Source of the DNA: Firmicutes bacterium UBA3572
GTDB taxonomy: Bacteria > Bacillota > Desulfotomaculia > Desulfotomaculales > Desulforudaceae
DNA: 64,000 nt
Assembly: GCA_002375985.1 (NCBI GenBank)
Contig: DFNH01000027.1
Coordinates: 1-64,000 of the forward strand
Direction: 5' to 3'
Below, one piece after another: positions 41,053 through 49,392 of the stretch (positions within the stretch are counted from its first letter, which is position 1; the number at the start of each line of letters is the position of its first letter). The position numbers and the translations under genes are program-made. Under the pieces are notes generated by a model that had not been told where the DNA came from, searched no databases, and worked only from the letters and a program-made list of their open reading frames with translations.

Positions 41053-42021
41053 ATGCGGCGGTTGGACTCCGCGCGTCATTACCCGGTCAGCGTCGTGGTT
41101 TGCGATGTTGACGGTTTGAAATTGATTAACGACATCCTGGGGCATGAGGAAGGAGACCGGTCGTTGAAAGCGGCGGACCAAACCATAAGAGGCCCTTTTC
41201 GCACTTCTGACGCGGTTGCCCGCATTGGTGGTGACGAGTTTGTGGCCATTCTGCCGAAAACCGGTGAGCGCACCGCCGCAGACATTTGTGCACGCATAAG
41301 AAAGGCGGTCGACGCCTATAACCAGGGGGAGTGCGACCTGCCCCTCTTCTTGTCCGTGGGTTATGCCACCGGCACCGAACCTTCCGAGGGGATCAGGGAA
41401 ATCTTGCGGTGGGCCGACAGCCATATGTACGCGAATAAGTACCAGCAAACCGTGGAATCCCAAAAGAAAATCTTTGATTTTTTCCTGCGTCTCCTGGCGT
41501 CCAGGGCATCGACGGACGAAGGACACACTTTGCGCATCCAACGTATGGTGCATCTCTTAGGCCAGGCCATAGGTCTACCACCCGATGAAATTAAAAACCT
41601 CGTCCTGCTCAGCAAGGTCTACGATATCGGCAAGATTGCCGTTGATGAAGCCATTATTACCAAAGACAGCGCGCTCACCAGCGACGAGTGGGAGGAAGTG
41701 GAAGGACATAGTGAAGTCGGTGAGCGCATCGCCCGTATCTCTCCGGAGACCGCGGTGGTAGCCGATTTCATTCTGCAGCATCACGAGCGTTGGGACGGAG
41801 GCGGTTATCCGCGGGGTTTGCGGGGCAGAAACATTCATCTATATTCCTGCATCCTGGCCGTTGTCGATGCTTATCAAGCCATGACCAGCCCCAGACCCTA
41901 CCGCGAGCCGCTGTCACACAAGGAGGCGCTTGAGGAATTGAAAAAACACCGGGGCACCCAGTTTGACCCACGTCTGGTGGACATCTTCGTGAGCCTGTTC
42001 GATCAGGAATACCTGATGTAA
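41053..42021 (+). CDS. damaged GGDEF plus HD-GYP signalling protein
   Basis: The 322-residue frame begins inside a GGDEF domain: the usual first motif (DxLTGLxNR) is missing, though upstream bases still code NGLCFEEEM-like residues. VVVCDVDGLKLIND and the intact RIGGDEFVAIL motif follow, so the product site survives. An HD-GYP domain starts at about residue 145. There HDIGKI has become YDIGKI (KVYDIGKIAVDE), losing a metal-binding His, while HHERWDGGGYPRGL remains. Both enzyme activities are therefore doubtful; it might still bind cyclic-di-GMP. The start is uncertain: ATG 41053 follows GAGGAGGAG too closely. It leads a co-directional set with the ketosynthase, two kinases and an intact HD-GYP protein. 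Confidence 0.7.
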   Translation: MRRLDSARHYPVSVVVCDVDGLKLINDILGHEEGDRSLKAADQTIRGPFRTSDAVARIGGDEFVAILPKTGERTAADICARIRKAVDAYNQGECDLPLFLSVGYATGTEPSEGIREILRWADSHMYANKYQQTVESQKKIFDFFLRLLASRASTDEGHTLRIQRMVHLLGQAIGLPPDEIKNLVLLSKVYDIGKIAVDEAIITKDSALTSDEWEEVEGHSEVGERIARISPETAVVADFILQHHERWDGGGYPRGLRGRNIHLYSCILAVVDAYQAMTSPRPYREPLSHKEALEELKKHRGTQFDPRLVDIFVSLFDQEYLM

Positions 42022-42078
42022 TTGGTAAATCGGCTGGTCACCCTTTGCCCACTAGATTGACTAGAGGAGGAACATGGC

Positions 42079-43287
42079 TTGCCGGAAGTGGCAATCACGG
42101 GTTTGGGGCCCGTAGCGCCAAATGGTGTGGGAAGATGTGCTTATTGGGAAGCCTTGGCCAATGGAAAATCAGGAATCCGTCGCATCAGCATTAATGGACA
42201 TTCAGATTACATTGTCGGTCAAGTTCCAGATCAATGGGTTAAATCTGCCGAGACTACGACTCCCGATCCACATATCTCCCGGTGCGCTCGCTTGATTCTC
42301 TTGGCTGCAACAATGGCGCTTAATGATGCTGGGATTGGCCGGGAGGAGTTTTCCACCTCCCGTTCCGGCATCAAAATTGGTGTCAGTACAATTGATATGG
42401 AAGCGGGAGAAGTCGAGTACGAGTCATTCAAAAATTCGGGAACCATAAGGTCCTCTGTGTTGGCTGCAACCATTCCCCACGCCGCTGCCAGTCAAATGGC
42501 TAGGGAATTACAGTGCTATGGCGAAGTATTGACTTTTTCAGTAGCTTGTTCCTCAGGACTTGTGAGCATCATTTCGGCTGCTGAGTCTATCTTGGCTGGT
42601 GAGGCGGATGTAGTGTTAGCAGGTGGAGGGGATGCCCCTTTAACACCCTTCTTGATCTCCTGCTTTCGTGCTGCAGGCCTTTACCCTGACAATCTGAGTT
42701 GTGAGCCGTCGGATGCTTGCAGGCCTTTTGATGCAAGGCGGGAAGGCGGTATTCTGTCGGAAGGAGCTGGAGTGGTTGTACTAGAAAACGTTGAAAGGGC
42801 TCGTCGGCGCGGTGCTAGAATTTACGCTACCATTAGCGGTTGGGGTATTGCCAATGCTACGTCCTCCTTGTCACTGAGGACCAGTTTTGCATCCGCAATG
42901 GCAAGTACTTTGCACAATGCTTCGTTACAACCATGTGGGGTAGATTATATCTGTGCCCACGCTCCGGGGGATAGGATTGTTGACAGATCCGAAATAAGGG
43001 CAATTAAGGAAGCCTTCGGGGACTTTGCCTATAACCTACCGGTGAGTTCGATTAAATCGATGATTGGCAACCCATTGGCTGCAGCAGGTGCATTACAGGT
43101 TATTGCAGCAGTTCAAGCAATCCAAGCAAAGTTTATACCGCCCACCATCAACTATCGAGAACCTGACCCGCAATGTGATTTAGACTGTGTTCCCAACAAA
43201 GGTCGGGTGGCTAGAGTAGATTCTGTTCTGATCAACTCCGCAGGTATTGGCGGATGCACTGCAAGCCTTGCTATTTCCAGGCCTTGA
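42079..43287 (+). CDS. divergent FabF-like ketosynthase (Cys-His-Asn)
   Basis: The 402-residue protein has the thiolase-fold condensing-enzyme layout of FabF: AITGLGPVAPNG at the start, PFDARREGGILSEGAGVVVLE, and PPTINYREPDPQCDLD near the end. The nucleophile is Cys157 (FSVACSSGL) and the first His is His294 (ICAHAPGD). The second, normally in KSMTGHLLGAAG, is Asn331 (KSMIGNPLAAAG); Lys326 is kept. Loss of that His should weaken malonyl decarboxylation. Start: TTG at 42079 behind AGGAGG. No acyl carrier protein or other fab gene is near; the neighbours are sensors. Its DNA is AT-richer than the fab operon. It could make, transfer or merely bind an acyl group; the function is open. Confidence 0.82.
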   Translation: MPEVAITGLGPVAPNGVGRCAYWEALANGKSGIRRISINGHSDYIVGQVPDQWVKSAETTTPDPHISRCARLILLAATMALNDAGIGREEFSTSRSGIKIGVSTIDMEAGEVEYESFKNSGTIRSSVLAATIPHAAASQMARELQCYGEVLTFSVACSSGLVSIISAAESILAGEADVVLAGGGDAPLTPFLISCFRAAGLYPDNLSCEPSDACRPFDARREGGILSEGAGVVVLENVERARRRGARIYATISGWGIANATSSLSLRTSFASAMASTLHNASLQPCGVDYICAHAPGDRIVDRSEIRAIKEAFGDFAYNLPVSSIKSMIGNPLAAAGALQVIAAVQAIQAKFIPPTINYREPDPQCDLDCVPNKGRVARVDSVLINSAGIGGCTASLAISRP

Positions 43288-43306
43288 GATTGAGATTGGT
43301 GGAAAG

Positions 43307-45811
43307 ACGATGCTTGATATTGTCGTGATTCCTGGATTGTTAGGATTGGCCGCGATAATAAATGTGGCTCTTGGAATCATTGTTTTCAAGAAAGCACCCA
43401 AGGCTCTGCTCAACCGCTTGTTCTTGGCCTTCACGATCAATGCCAGTTTATGGTGTCTGGCAGTTAGTATGATTGTAATCCATAGCGATTACGACAGTCT
43501 GTTGTTTTGGATCAGGCTTTCCCATGCCGTGGCGGCAACAACTCCTTGGTTTGTCCTGGCTTTGGTTTATTGTTTTCAAGATAAAGAAGAGTATCCTTAT
43601 AAGACCACAATTCTTGTATTGATGCTATGTCTGGTACTTGCCGGGATAAGTCTTACTCCTCTAATTATTCAAGGTATTGCGCCCCCGATAGAGCAAAAAC
43701 ATCAGACCTATGGTCCATTGTTTCCGATTTATCCTTTGTTGTTCGGTGCTGTGTTCAGCTTTGCCATGTACAAACTCTTTTTGCAGTTACGTAAGTCTTG
43801 TGGGTTACTTCGCTATCAGCTCCGATATTTCGGAGGAGGCATCTTATTATCGTTTTTTCTGGGCAGTCTTATTAACATCTTTCTTCCCCTTGTTGGCTTT
43901 ACATCGGTGTTCTTGCGAAGTATGGGACCACTGAGTATATTGATAGGTATTGTTTCGATCACGTACGCAATTGTCAGATATCGTTTGATGGACATACATT
44001 TTGCCCTGCGGAAATTAATCACCTATAGCCTGTCTATTATGATCTTAACGGCAGTATATGTTGTCCCAGTGATGATTGCGGAAAGGGCTTTCAGGATTAC
44101 GATAAACTCCTCCTTTTTTTACTTCTACATAGCATTTGTTGCTGTGACAGTGCCAGTTTTCTTCCAGTCATTGCGAGATAGGGTTCAATCCCTTGTTGAT
44201 CGCTATTTTTACCGGGGGGCTTATGACTATTTCGACACCTTAATTGCAAGTAGCAAGGCTATGGCCTCAATTTTGAACCGGGATGAACTGCTGCGGTTTT
44301 TTGTAAATAGGGTGGTGGAAACTGTTGGTATGTGCTGTGGGGTGTTTTTTCTAAAAACTCCCATCGGAGTGTTTAAACCGATCGCCCAGCGGTATTTACA
44401 CACATGCAGCCCAATAAAAAGGAAATTAGCCCCTGGGGAGAACTTACTATCCTATCTGGAGGAAAACGGGGAAGTTTTATTGCTCACAGACTTACGGGCC
44501 ATAAATCCTCGGGAAAAGAGCGAGTTGTTAGCGGCCGAAATGTCTGACTTGCAGGCGGAAGTTGCTGTTCCTGTCCTCATGGAGGGCAAGCTGGTCGGTG
44601 TGTTTCTGTTGGGTTCCAAACTTTCGGGGGAACCTTATTCGAGCCAGGACGTTAAACTGTTTTCTGCTCTGGCCTCCCAGTTGTCCGTCTCCCTTAAGAA
44701 TGCCCAGCTTTACCAGGATGTGTTGATGATCAAGCGTTACCTTGAGAACATCCTGGATAACATGGGGAACGGGTTGGTGGCCGTGGATGTTCGGGGCACA
44801 ATCATCACCTTCAACAGTGCCGCCGAGCGGTTGACCGGCCGCACGGCGGCAGAAGTGCGGGGCCAAAGCATGGACCGTGTTTTGAGTCCGGATCTCTGTG
44901 CCCTCCTGCGCCAAACCATTGAGAGTGGCGCGGGGGCCAGCGAGGTAGAAGCGGAAACGGTCTCAAGTGAAGGCTCGAGACGCTATCTGTGCTGCAGCAC
45001 GGCGGCGATAGAGTTGCCGGAAACCGGCGAGCGCGGGGCGATTCTGGTGTTGAGCGACGTGACGCGCATTAAGGAACTGGAACAGGAAAGAAGCCAGGTC
45101 CAGCGGCTGGCGGCTTTGGGAGAGGTGGCGGCCGGGCTGGCGCACGAGGTTAAAAACCCGCTGGTTTCCATCAAGACGTTTGCCGAACTGCTGCCCGAAA
45201 AATACGACGACCAGGAGTTTCGTAACCGCTTTTCCCGGATAGTGTCCCAGGAGATAGAACGAATCAACCAGCTGTTGAGGGATTTACTCAGTTTTACCAA
45301 GGACACGCGGCTGAACTGTGAAGCGGTTAATGTAGCCGAGCTGATGGATGAGATCCTGCTCCTGTTGTCTCCGCAGATCGACGCGCAAGGCATCACGGTT
45401 TGGACAAATTATGCGCCTGGCCTTCCGCCGGTCTGGGCAGACCGGAACCAGCTCAAACAGGCGGTGTTTAACGTCTGTCTGAATAGTATTCAGGCCATGC
45501 CGAACGGCGGAGAACTCAGGGTGTCGGTCGTCTCTGTTCCGCCGGCGCACGAAGAACAACGCGGTGTGGGGACGGCGGGAGGGAAAATAAAGGTAATCGT
45601 CGAAGATACGGGAGTAGGGATTGCCGCCCAACAAAAAGACCGTGTTTTCGATCCGTTTTTTACCACCAAGGCCGAGGGATCGGGCATCGGATTGAGTATC
45701 AGCCACAAGATTATTGTGGACCACGGCGGTACGATCCAGGTGCGGAGCGCTGAAGGAGAGGGAGCCGTGTTTGAAATCTGTTTGCCGGTCACTGGCCGAA
45801 AGGTGGCCTGA
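43307..45811 (+). CDS. 7TM-GAF-PAS sensor histidine kinase
   Basis: The 834-residue kinase starts with about seven to eight membrane segments (residues 5-300) of the histidine-kinase N-terminal 7TM type. Then come a GAF domain (about 330-480: EVAVPVLMEGKLVGVFLLG), a PAS domain (490-600: NGLVAVDVRGTIITFNSAAERLTG), HisKA with the phospho-His in AAGLAHEVKNPLVS, and a complete HATPase (FNVCLNSIQAMPNG, VEDTGVGI, GSGIGLSIS). Start: ATG at 43307, 19 bases after the ketosynthase stop, with GGTGG upstream. The membrane half is AT-rich and the GAF-to-end half has the GC level of the host: counting by hand, 26 of the 60 bases at 43321-43380 are G or C, against 36 of 60 at 45121-45180. This suggests a fused, mosaic gene. 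Confidence 0.88.
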   Translation, partial: TMLDIVVIPGLLGLAAIINVALGIIVFKKAPKALLNRLFLAFTINASLWCLAVSMIVIHSDYDSLLFWIRLSHAVAATTPWFVLALVYCFQDKEEYPYKTTILVLMLCLVLAGISLTPLIIQGIAPPIEQKHQTYGPLFPIYPLLFGAVFSFAMYKLFLQLRKSCGLLRYQLRYFGGGILLSFFLGSLINIFLPLVGFTSVFLRSMGPLSILIGIVSITYAIVRYRLMDIHFALRKLITYSLSIMILTAVYVVPVMIAERAFRITINSSFFYFYIAFVAVTVPVFFQSLRDRVQSLVDRYFYRGAYDYFDTLIASSKAMASILNRDELLRFFVNRVVETVGMCCGVFFLKTPIGVFKPIAQRYLHTCSPIKRKLAPGENLLSYLEENGEVLLLTDLRAINPREKSELLAAEMSDLQAEVAVPVLMEGKLVGVFLLGSKLSGEPYSSQDVKLFSALASQLSVSLKNAQLYQDVLMIKRYLENILDNMGNGLVAVDVRGTIITFNSAAERLTGRTAAEVRGQSMDRVLSPDLCALLRQTIESGAGASEVEAETVSSEGSRRYLCCSTAAIELPETGERGAILVLSDVTRIKELEQERSQVQRLAALGEVAAGLAHEVKNPLVSIKTFAELLPEKYDDQEFRNRFSRIVSQEIERINQLLRDLLSFTKDTRLNCEAVNVAELMDEILLLLSPQIDAQGITVWTNYAPGLPPVWADRNQLKQAVFNVCLNSIQAMPNGGELRVSVVSVPPAHEEQRGVGTAGGKIKVIVEDTGVGIAAQQKDRVFDPFFTTKAEGSGIGLSISHKIIVDHGGTIQVRSAEGEGAVFEICLPVTGRKVA

Positions 45812-45870
45812 GGCGGCGACCTTGTCGTGACCTTGGGGAACGATTCCGTGTGGGGGGAGAGAGGCTCGAA

Positions 45871-47898
45871 TTGAAACTTGTGCTGCTGGTCTGTAAGCCG
45901 GACAGCGCTCTCGCAAACATCAAGGGTTTTATTCCGGAAGACTTTACGGTTCTGGAGACCGGAATGGACTCCAAAGGTGTGCAACTGCTGCGCAGTATTG
46001 TCGCGGGCGTGGTGCTGGTGGATACCGATGCGCCCGGCGTACGGTCCTGGCTGGAGGATGCCTACCGTTGGCGGCCCGACCTGACTTACGTCGGTGCTAC
46101 TTCCGAGCCGGACCCGAATCACTTCCTTTCCCGATATTTTTATGATTTGTTGCCATCACCTTTTACTGCCTGGCAGGTGAACAGCCTTTTGAGCCGGTCC
46201 TGGGAACGGGTAGAGCTTTTGTTACAGGTGAATTCTCTCAAGAAAAAGGTTAATGCTTCGGCGGGACAGGTTCTGGCCGCAAGTCCGACCCTGCCCAACC
46301 GTTTGACCGCGCCCAGCGGGTTACGGGAACGGGTGCTTTGCGACCTGTCCCGGGTGTTCGCTAATAACTTCGACCAGGAAAAACTTCTAGGGCTTTTCAT
46401 TAACGCGGTGACCGAACTGATTCCGGTAGGAAAAGTGTCTATCCTGTTATTGGATGAAAAGTCAGGATGCTACCAAATTGCTGCCCAAAGGGGACTGGAC
46501 CCGGCGTTTTGTTCCGGCTTACGATTTGGTTCCAGCCGGGGGTTGATCGCCTGGCTCGCCGCCGCGGGGCGCTTGCTGCGGGTCGATGAAGTAGCCGATG
46601 CGGTCGGTCTCTCCGCGGAAGTACTGCAGGAACTACAGCTTCTGCAGGCGGTGGTTAGTGTGCCGTTACTGGTGCACGGGCAGTTGATCGGTGTGCTCAA
46701 CCTGGGCCCCAAGGTCACCGGCGCGCCCTTTTACGAAGAAGAACTGGAAATCCTTTATGTTCTGTCGAGTAATACGGCCATGGCGTTACGGGATATCCAA
46801 CTGCACCATCAGTTGCGTTATCAAAAAATGTTTACCGAAAACATCTTGCAGCGGATGAATAGCGGGGTGGTGGCCATCAACGGGGACGACAGTATCATCA
46901 CCTTCAATGCCCGCGCTGCGGAAATCTTGGGACTACGGCGCGATGAAGTGATCGGTCAAGACCTGCGTTGTCTGCCCAGCCCGCTGGGCGATATGCTTTA
47001 CGCAGCCCGGATCACCGGCCAACCGGTCGACAGGGAAGAGATTGAACTGGCGCGCGGACGGATTCCGCTTGAGGTCAGCACCTATCAGTTGGCCAACGAG
47101 GAACAGGTTCTGGGAAGCGTTATGATTTTCGACGATATCTCCGAGCGAAGGCGGTTTGAGCAGGAGCGCCGGCAGGCCGCCCAACTGGATGTTTTGCACA
47201 GGTTTGTCGGTCAGTTGGCCCACGAGGTAAAAAACCCGATGGTGGCCATCCAGACCTTTTCGGAACTTCTTCCGGAGAAGTACAACGATAGTTCTTTTCG
47301 TGAGTTTTTCACCCACACCGTCCGGCAGGAAATTAAGCGTTTGAATGAACTTGTCGAGCAGCTAATCGCTTATTCTTCGCCTCTTTCTTACCAGTATACG
47401 GTGGTTGAGATTCACGAGCTGCTGGATATGGGACTTTCGTTGTTACAAGAATGGGGCCGGGGGACGGAAACGTTTGTGGAGACCAAGTACCACGAGGAAA
47501 GGTTGTACGTCCGGGCGGACAAGACCCTGCTGGCCCGGGCCTTTTCTTACCTGGCTGATTCCTTTGCGGCGGTGGAGACCGGCGGCAGACTTTACATCAC
47601 TACCGTTTATGACGACGCACTGTTCGGGCAGGGTGGGGTTACCGTCGGCTTATCAGATTCCAAGACGAAAATAAAGAGCGAGGATCTTAACAAATTGTTT
47701 GATCCACTCTTTGCGCGGCAGGAGTCGTATATCTCGCTCAAGCTTCCGGTAAGCCGCAAGATTATCGAAGACCACGCCGGTCGCGTGGAGGCTTCTATAA
47801 ACAAGGAAAAACAGCTGGTGTTCCAAGTCCATCTACCTGTTTTCCCCGGAGAAAGGGGTGAGTACGTTGACGCCACGCGCGAAAATATTGGTGGTTGA
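45871..47898 (+). CDS. GAF-PAS histidine kinase with degenerate ATP-binding domain
   Basis: The 675-residue protein begins with a receiver-like fold lacking normal acidic residues (LVLLVCKPDSALANI... VVLVDTDAPGV), then GAF (about 165-315), PAS (325-440: SGVVAINGDDSIITFNARAAEI) and HisKA with an intact phospho-His box (GQLAHEVKNPMVAIQTFSELLPEKY). The HATPase is worn: the N box Asn is Asp (SYLADSFAAVETG), and the G1 (DxGxGI) and G2 (GxGxG) loops are replaced by SDSKTKIK and RQESYISLKLP. It probably cannot bind ATP and may be phosphorylated by, or dimerise with, the kinase encoded just upstream. Start: TTG at 45871 behind GAGAGG. Its end overlaps the next gene by 41 bases. Confidence 0.85.
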   Translation: MKLVLLVCKPDSALANIKGFIPEDFTVLETGMDSKGVQLLRSIVAGVVLVDTDAPGVRSWLEDAYRWRPDLTYVGATSEPDPNHFLSRYFYDLLPSPFTAWQVNSLLSRSWERVELLLQVNSLKKKVNASAGQVLAASPTLPNRLTAPSGLRERVLCDLSRVFANNFDQEKLLGLFINAVTELIPVGKVSILLLDEKSGCYQIAAQRGLDPAFCSGLRFGSSRGLIAWLAAAGRLLRVDEVADAVGLSAEVLQELQLLQAVVSVPLLVHGQLIGVLNLGPKVTGAPFYEEELEILYVLSSNTAMALRDIQLHHQLRYQKMFTENILQRMNSGVVAINGDDSIITFNARAAEILGLRRDEVIGQDLRCLPSPLGDMLYAARITGQPVDREEIELARGRIPLEVSTYQLANEEQVLGSVMIFDDISERRRFEQERRQAAQLDVLHRFVGQLAHEVKNPMVAIQTFSELLPEKYNDSSFREFFTHTVRQEIKRLNELVEQLIAYSSPLSYQYTVVEIHELLDMGLSLLQEWGRGTETFVETKYHEERLYVRADKTLLARAFSYLADSFAAVETGGRLYITTVYDDALFGQGGVTVGLSDSKTKIKSEDLNKLFDPLFARQESYISLKLPVSRKIIEDHAGRVEASINKEKQLVFQVHLPVFPGERGEYVDATRENIGG

Positions 47899-48925
47899 TG
47901 ACGAACTGGGGCCTAGGGAATCGTTGAAATTAATCCTGCAGGATAGGCACGAAGTCTCTACCGCCAATAACGGTGACCAGGCTTTAGCCTGTCTTGACCA
48001 AGCGGAATACGATCTGGTGATACTGGATATCCGCATGCCTGGTATTAACGGAATTGACCTTTTGGCGGAGGTGAAAAAGAGGGCTCCGGATACCGAAGTG
48101 GTGATGATTACTGCCTACGCTTCGGTGGAGACGGCTACCAACGCCCTGCGCCACGGCGCCTTGGACTACCTTATCAAGCCCTTTGATCGCCAGTCGGTGT
48201 TAGACGTAGTCGAAAAGGGACTTTCGCGCCGGGCGCATTCGAGGAATATGAAGAACAAGCTGCACCAACTGCAACTGGTGAACCGGGCCCTGGTGGAAGA
48301 AATCGAAAGAGCCACCCGAAACATACAGCGGCACTTTCTGGAGACGGTCAGTTCGCTGGTGGCGGCCGTGGACGCCAAGGATTCTTATACCAAGTCCCAC
48401 CAGCGTAGGGTAGTAACGTTTGCCCTTCTTCTGGGGACGGAACTGGGGCTTTCGATCCGGGAAATGGGGCTTTTGCGCCAGGCGGCGATACTGCACGATA
48501 TCGGTAAAATCGGCGTGCCGGAACAGATTCTCAGAAAGAGAGCGTCCCTGACCCCGGAGGAGTTCGGTATTATTAAACAGCACCCCGTCGTCGGTGCCCA
48601 GATTCTCTCTCCGGTGCAGTTCCTGCAGGACGTGGTGCCCTTGGTGCTTCACCACCACGAAAGGTACGATGGTACCGGATATCCGGACGGTCTCAAAGGT
48701 TTGGCCATCCCGTTGGGGGCGCGAATCATTACCATTGCGGATGCGGTGGACGCCATGCTTTCCGACCGCCCGTACGCGGCCGCGAAAACAGTGGCCCAGG
48801 TGCGGGAACAGTTACGCCTTTTTGCAGGTACCCAGTTTGACCCCCAACTGGTGGAACTGGCGCTGCGAATCGACCTGCCGTCAAGGCGCATTACCCAGTC
48901 TGTCCCGGGATCTGAAGGAATGTAG
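47858..48925 (+). CDS. receiver plus HD-GYP response regulator (RpfG-like)
   Basis: The 355-residue protein joins an N-terminal receiver (ILVVDDELGPRESL, phospho-Asp in LVILDIRMPGING, Lys in LIKPFDRQ) to a coiled-coil link and a C-terminal HD-GYP domain. All metal and GYP motifs are kept: ILHDIGKIGVPE, KQHPVVGAQIL, LHHHERYDGTGYPDGL. It should hydrolyse cyclic-di-GMP when phosphorylated. It is the natural output of the two kinases upstream, overlapping the second by 41 bases. GTG at 47858 or TTG at 47867 could be the start; the latter is better spaced from AGGGGTGA. The last 277 bases are overlapped by a gene on the other strand. Confidence 0.9.
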   Translation: MSTLTPRAKILVVDDELGPRESLKLILQDRHEVSTANNGDQALACLDQAEYDLVILDIRMPGINGIDLLAEVKKRAPDTEVVMITAYASVETATNALRHGALDYLIKPFDRQSVLDVVEKGLSRRAHSRNMKNKLHQLQLVNRALVEEIERATRNIQRHFLETVSSLVAAVDAKDSYTKSHQRRVVTFALLLGTELGLSIREMGLLRQAAILHDIGKIGVPEQILRKRASLTPEEFGIIKQHPVVGAQILSPVQFLQDVVPLVLHHHERYDGTGYPDGLKGLAIPLGARIITIADAVDAMLSDRPYAAAKTVAQVREQLRLFAGTQFDPQLVELALRIDLPSRRITQSVPGSEGM

Positions 48926-49371
48926 GTTTTGTTTCGGTCGATGATGTGGACCACTCTCCAGCCCTCTGCGGTCAAGGCGGCCGCGATGAACCGGCGATGG
49001 CACTTCCAGGGAAAACGCTCACTGCAAAGGATGGCGGTTGGCATCTCTTTGGCCAGGGATGCCAGTTCTTCAACTCCTTCGCGGAAGATTTTGGTTCGGG
49101 TGTAGGCTTCGTAGCCCCCGGGCCGGTAGCCGCCCAGCTTATCTCCAAGAAAGTGGTAGGCAATGCCGTTTGCGGAAAGCTGCGTGGCTAGGGCGGGGCG
49201 GCTGAAGTGGGGATAGCGCCTGCTCGACGGGAAACGCCGCACGTCAATAACGAGAGCGATGCGGTATTGCTTTAATATCTCCAATAACTCCTGAAACGTC
49301 CGCGTGCTGGTGCCCAGGGTGTAAATCACGGGTTTCTCAGGGTGTTCGGATGGGCCGGACAAACACTTCAC
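48649..49371 (-). CDS. DUF488 family protein with an extended tail
   Basis: Residues about 15-150 are a clear DUF488 domain: VIYTLGTSTRTFQELLEIL, ALVIDVRRFPSSRRYPHFS, YHFLGDKLGGYRPGGYEAY, and ILCSERFPWKCHRRFIA with its conserved Cys-His pair. The family is of unknown function. The domain ends near 48922, just where the convergent HD-GYP gene stops, yet the frame runs on for about 90 more residues antisense to that gene. The tail is Ser/Arg-rich and unlike DUF488, so the natural stop has probably been lost. Start: GTG at 49371, or TTG at 49362, the latter six bases behind AGAGGTG. Confidence 0.75.
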   Translation of the reverse strand: MKCLSGPSEHPEKPVIYTLGTSTRTFQELLEILKQYRIALVIDVRRFPSSRRYPHFSRPALATQLSANGIAYHFLGDKLGGYRPGGYEAYTRTKIFREGVEELASLAKEMPTAILCSERFPWKCHRRFIAAALTAEGWRVVHIIDRNKTYIPSDPGTDWVMRLDGRSIRSASSTSWGSNWVPAKRRNCSRTWATVFAAAYGRSESMASTASAMVMIRAPNGMAKPLRPSGYPVPSYLSWW

Positions 49372-49392
49372 CTCTAAGCCGGGTGGTATTCG

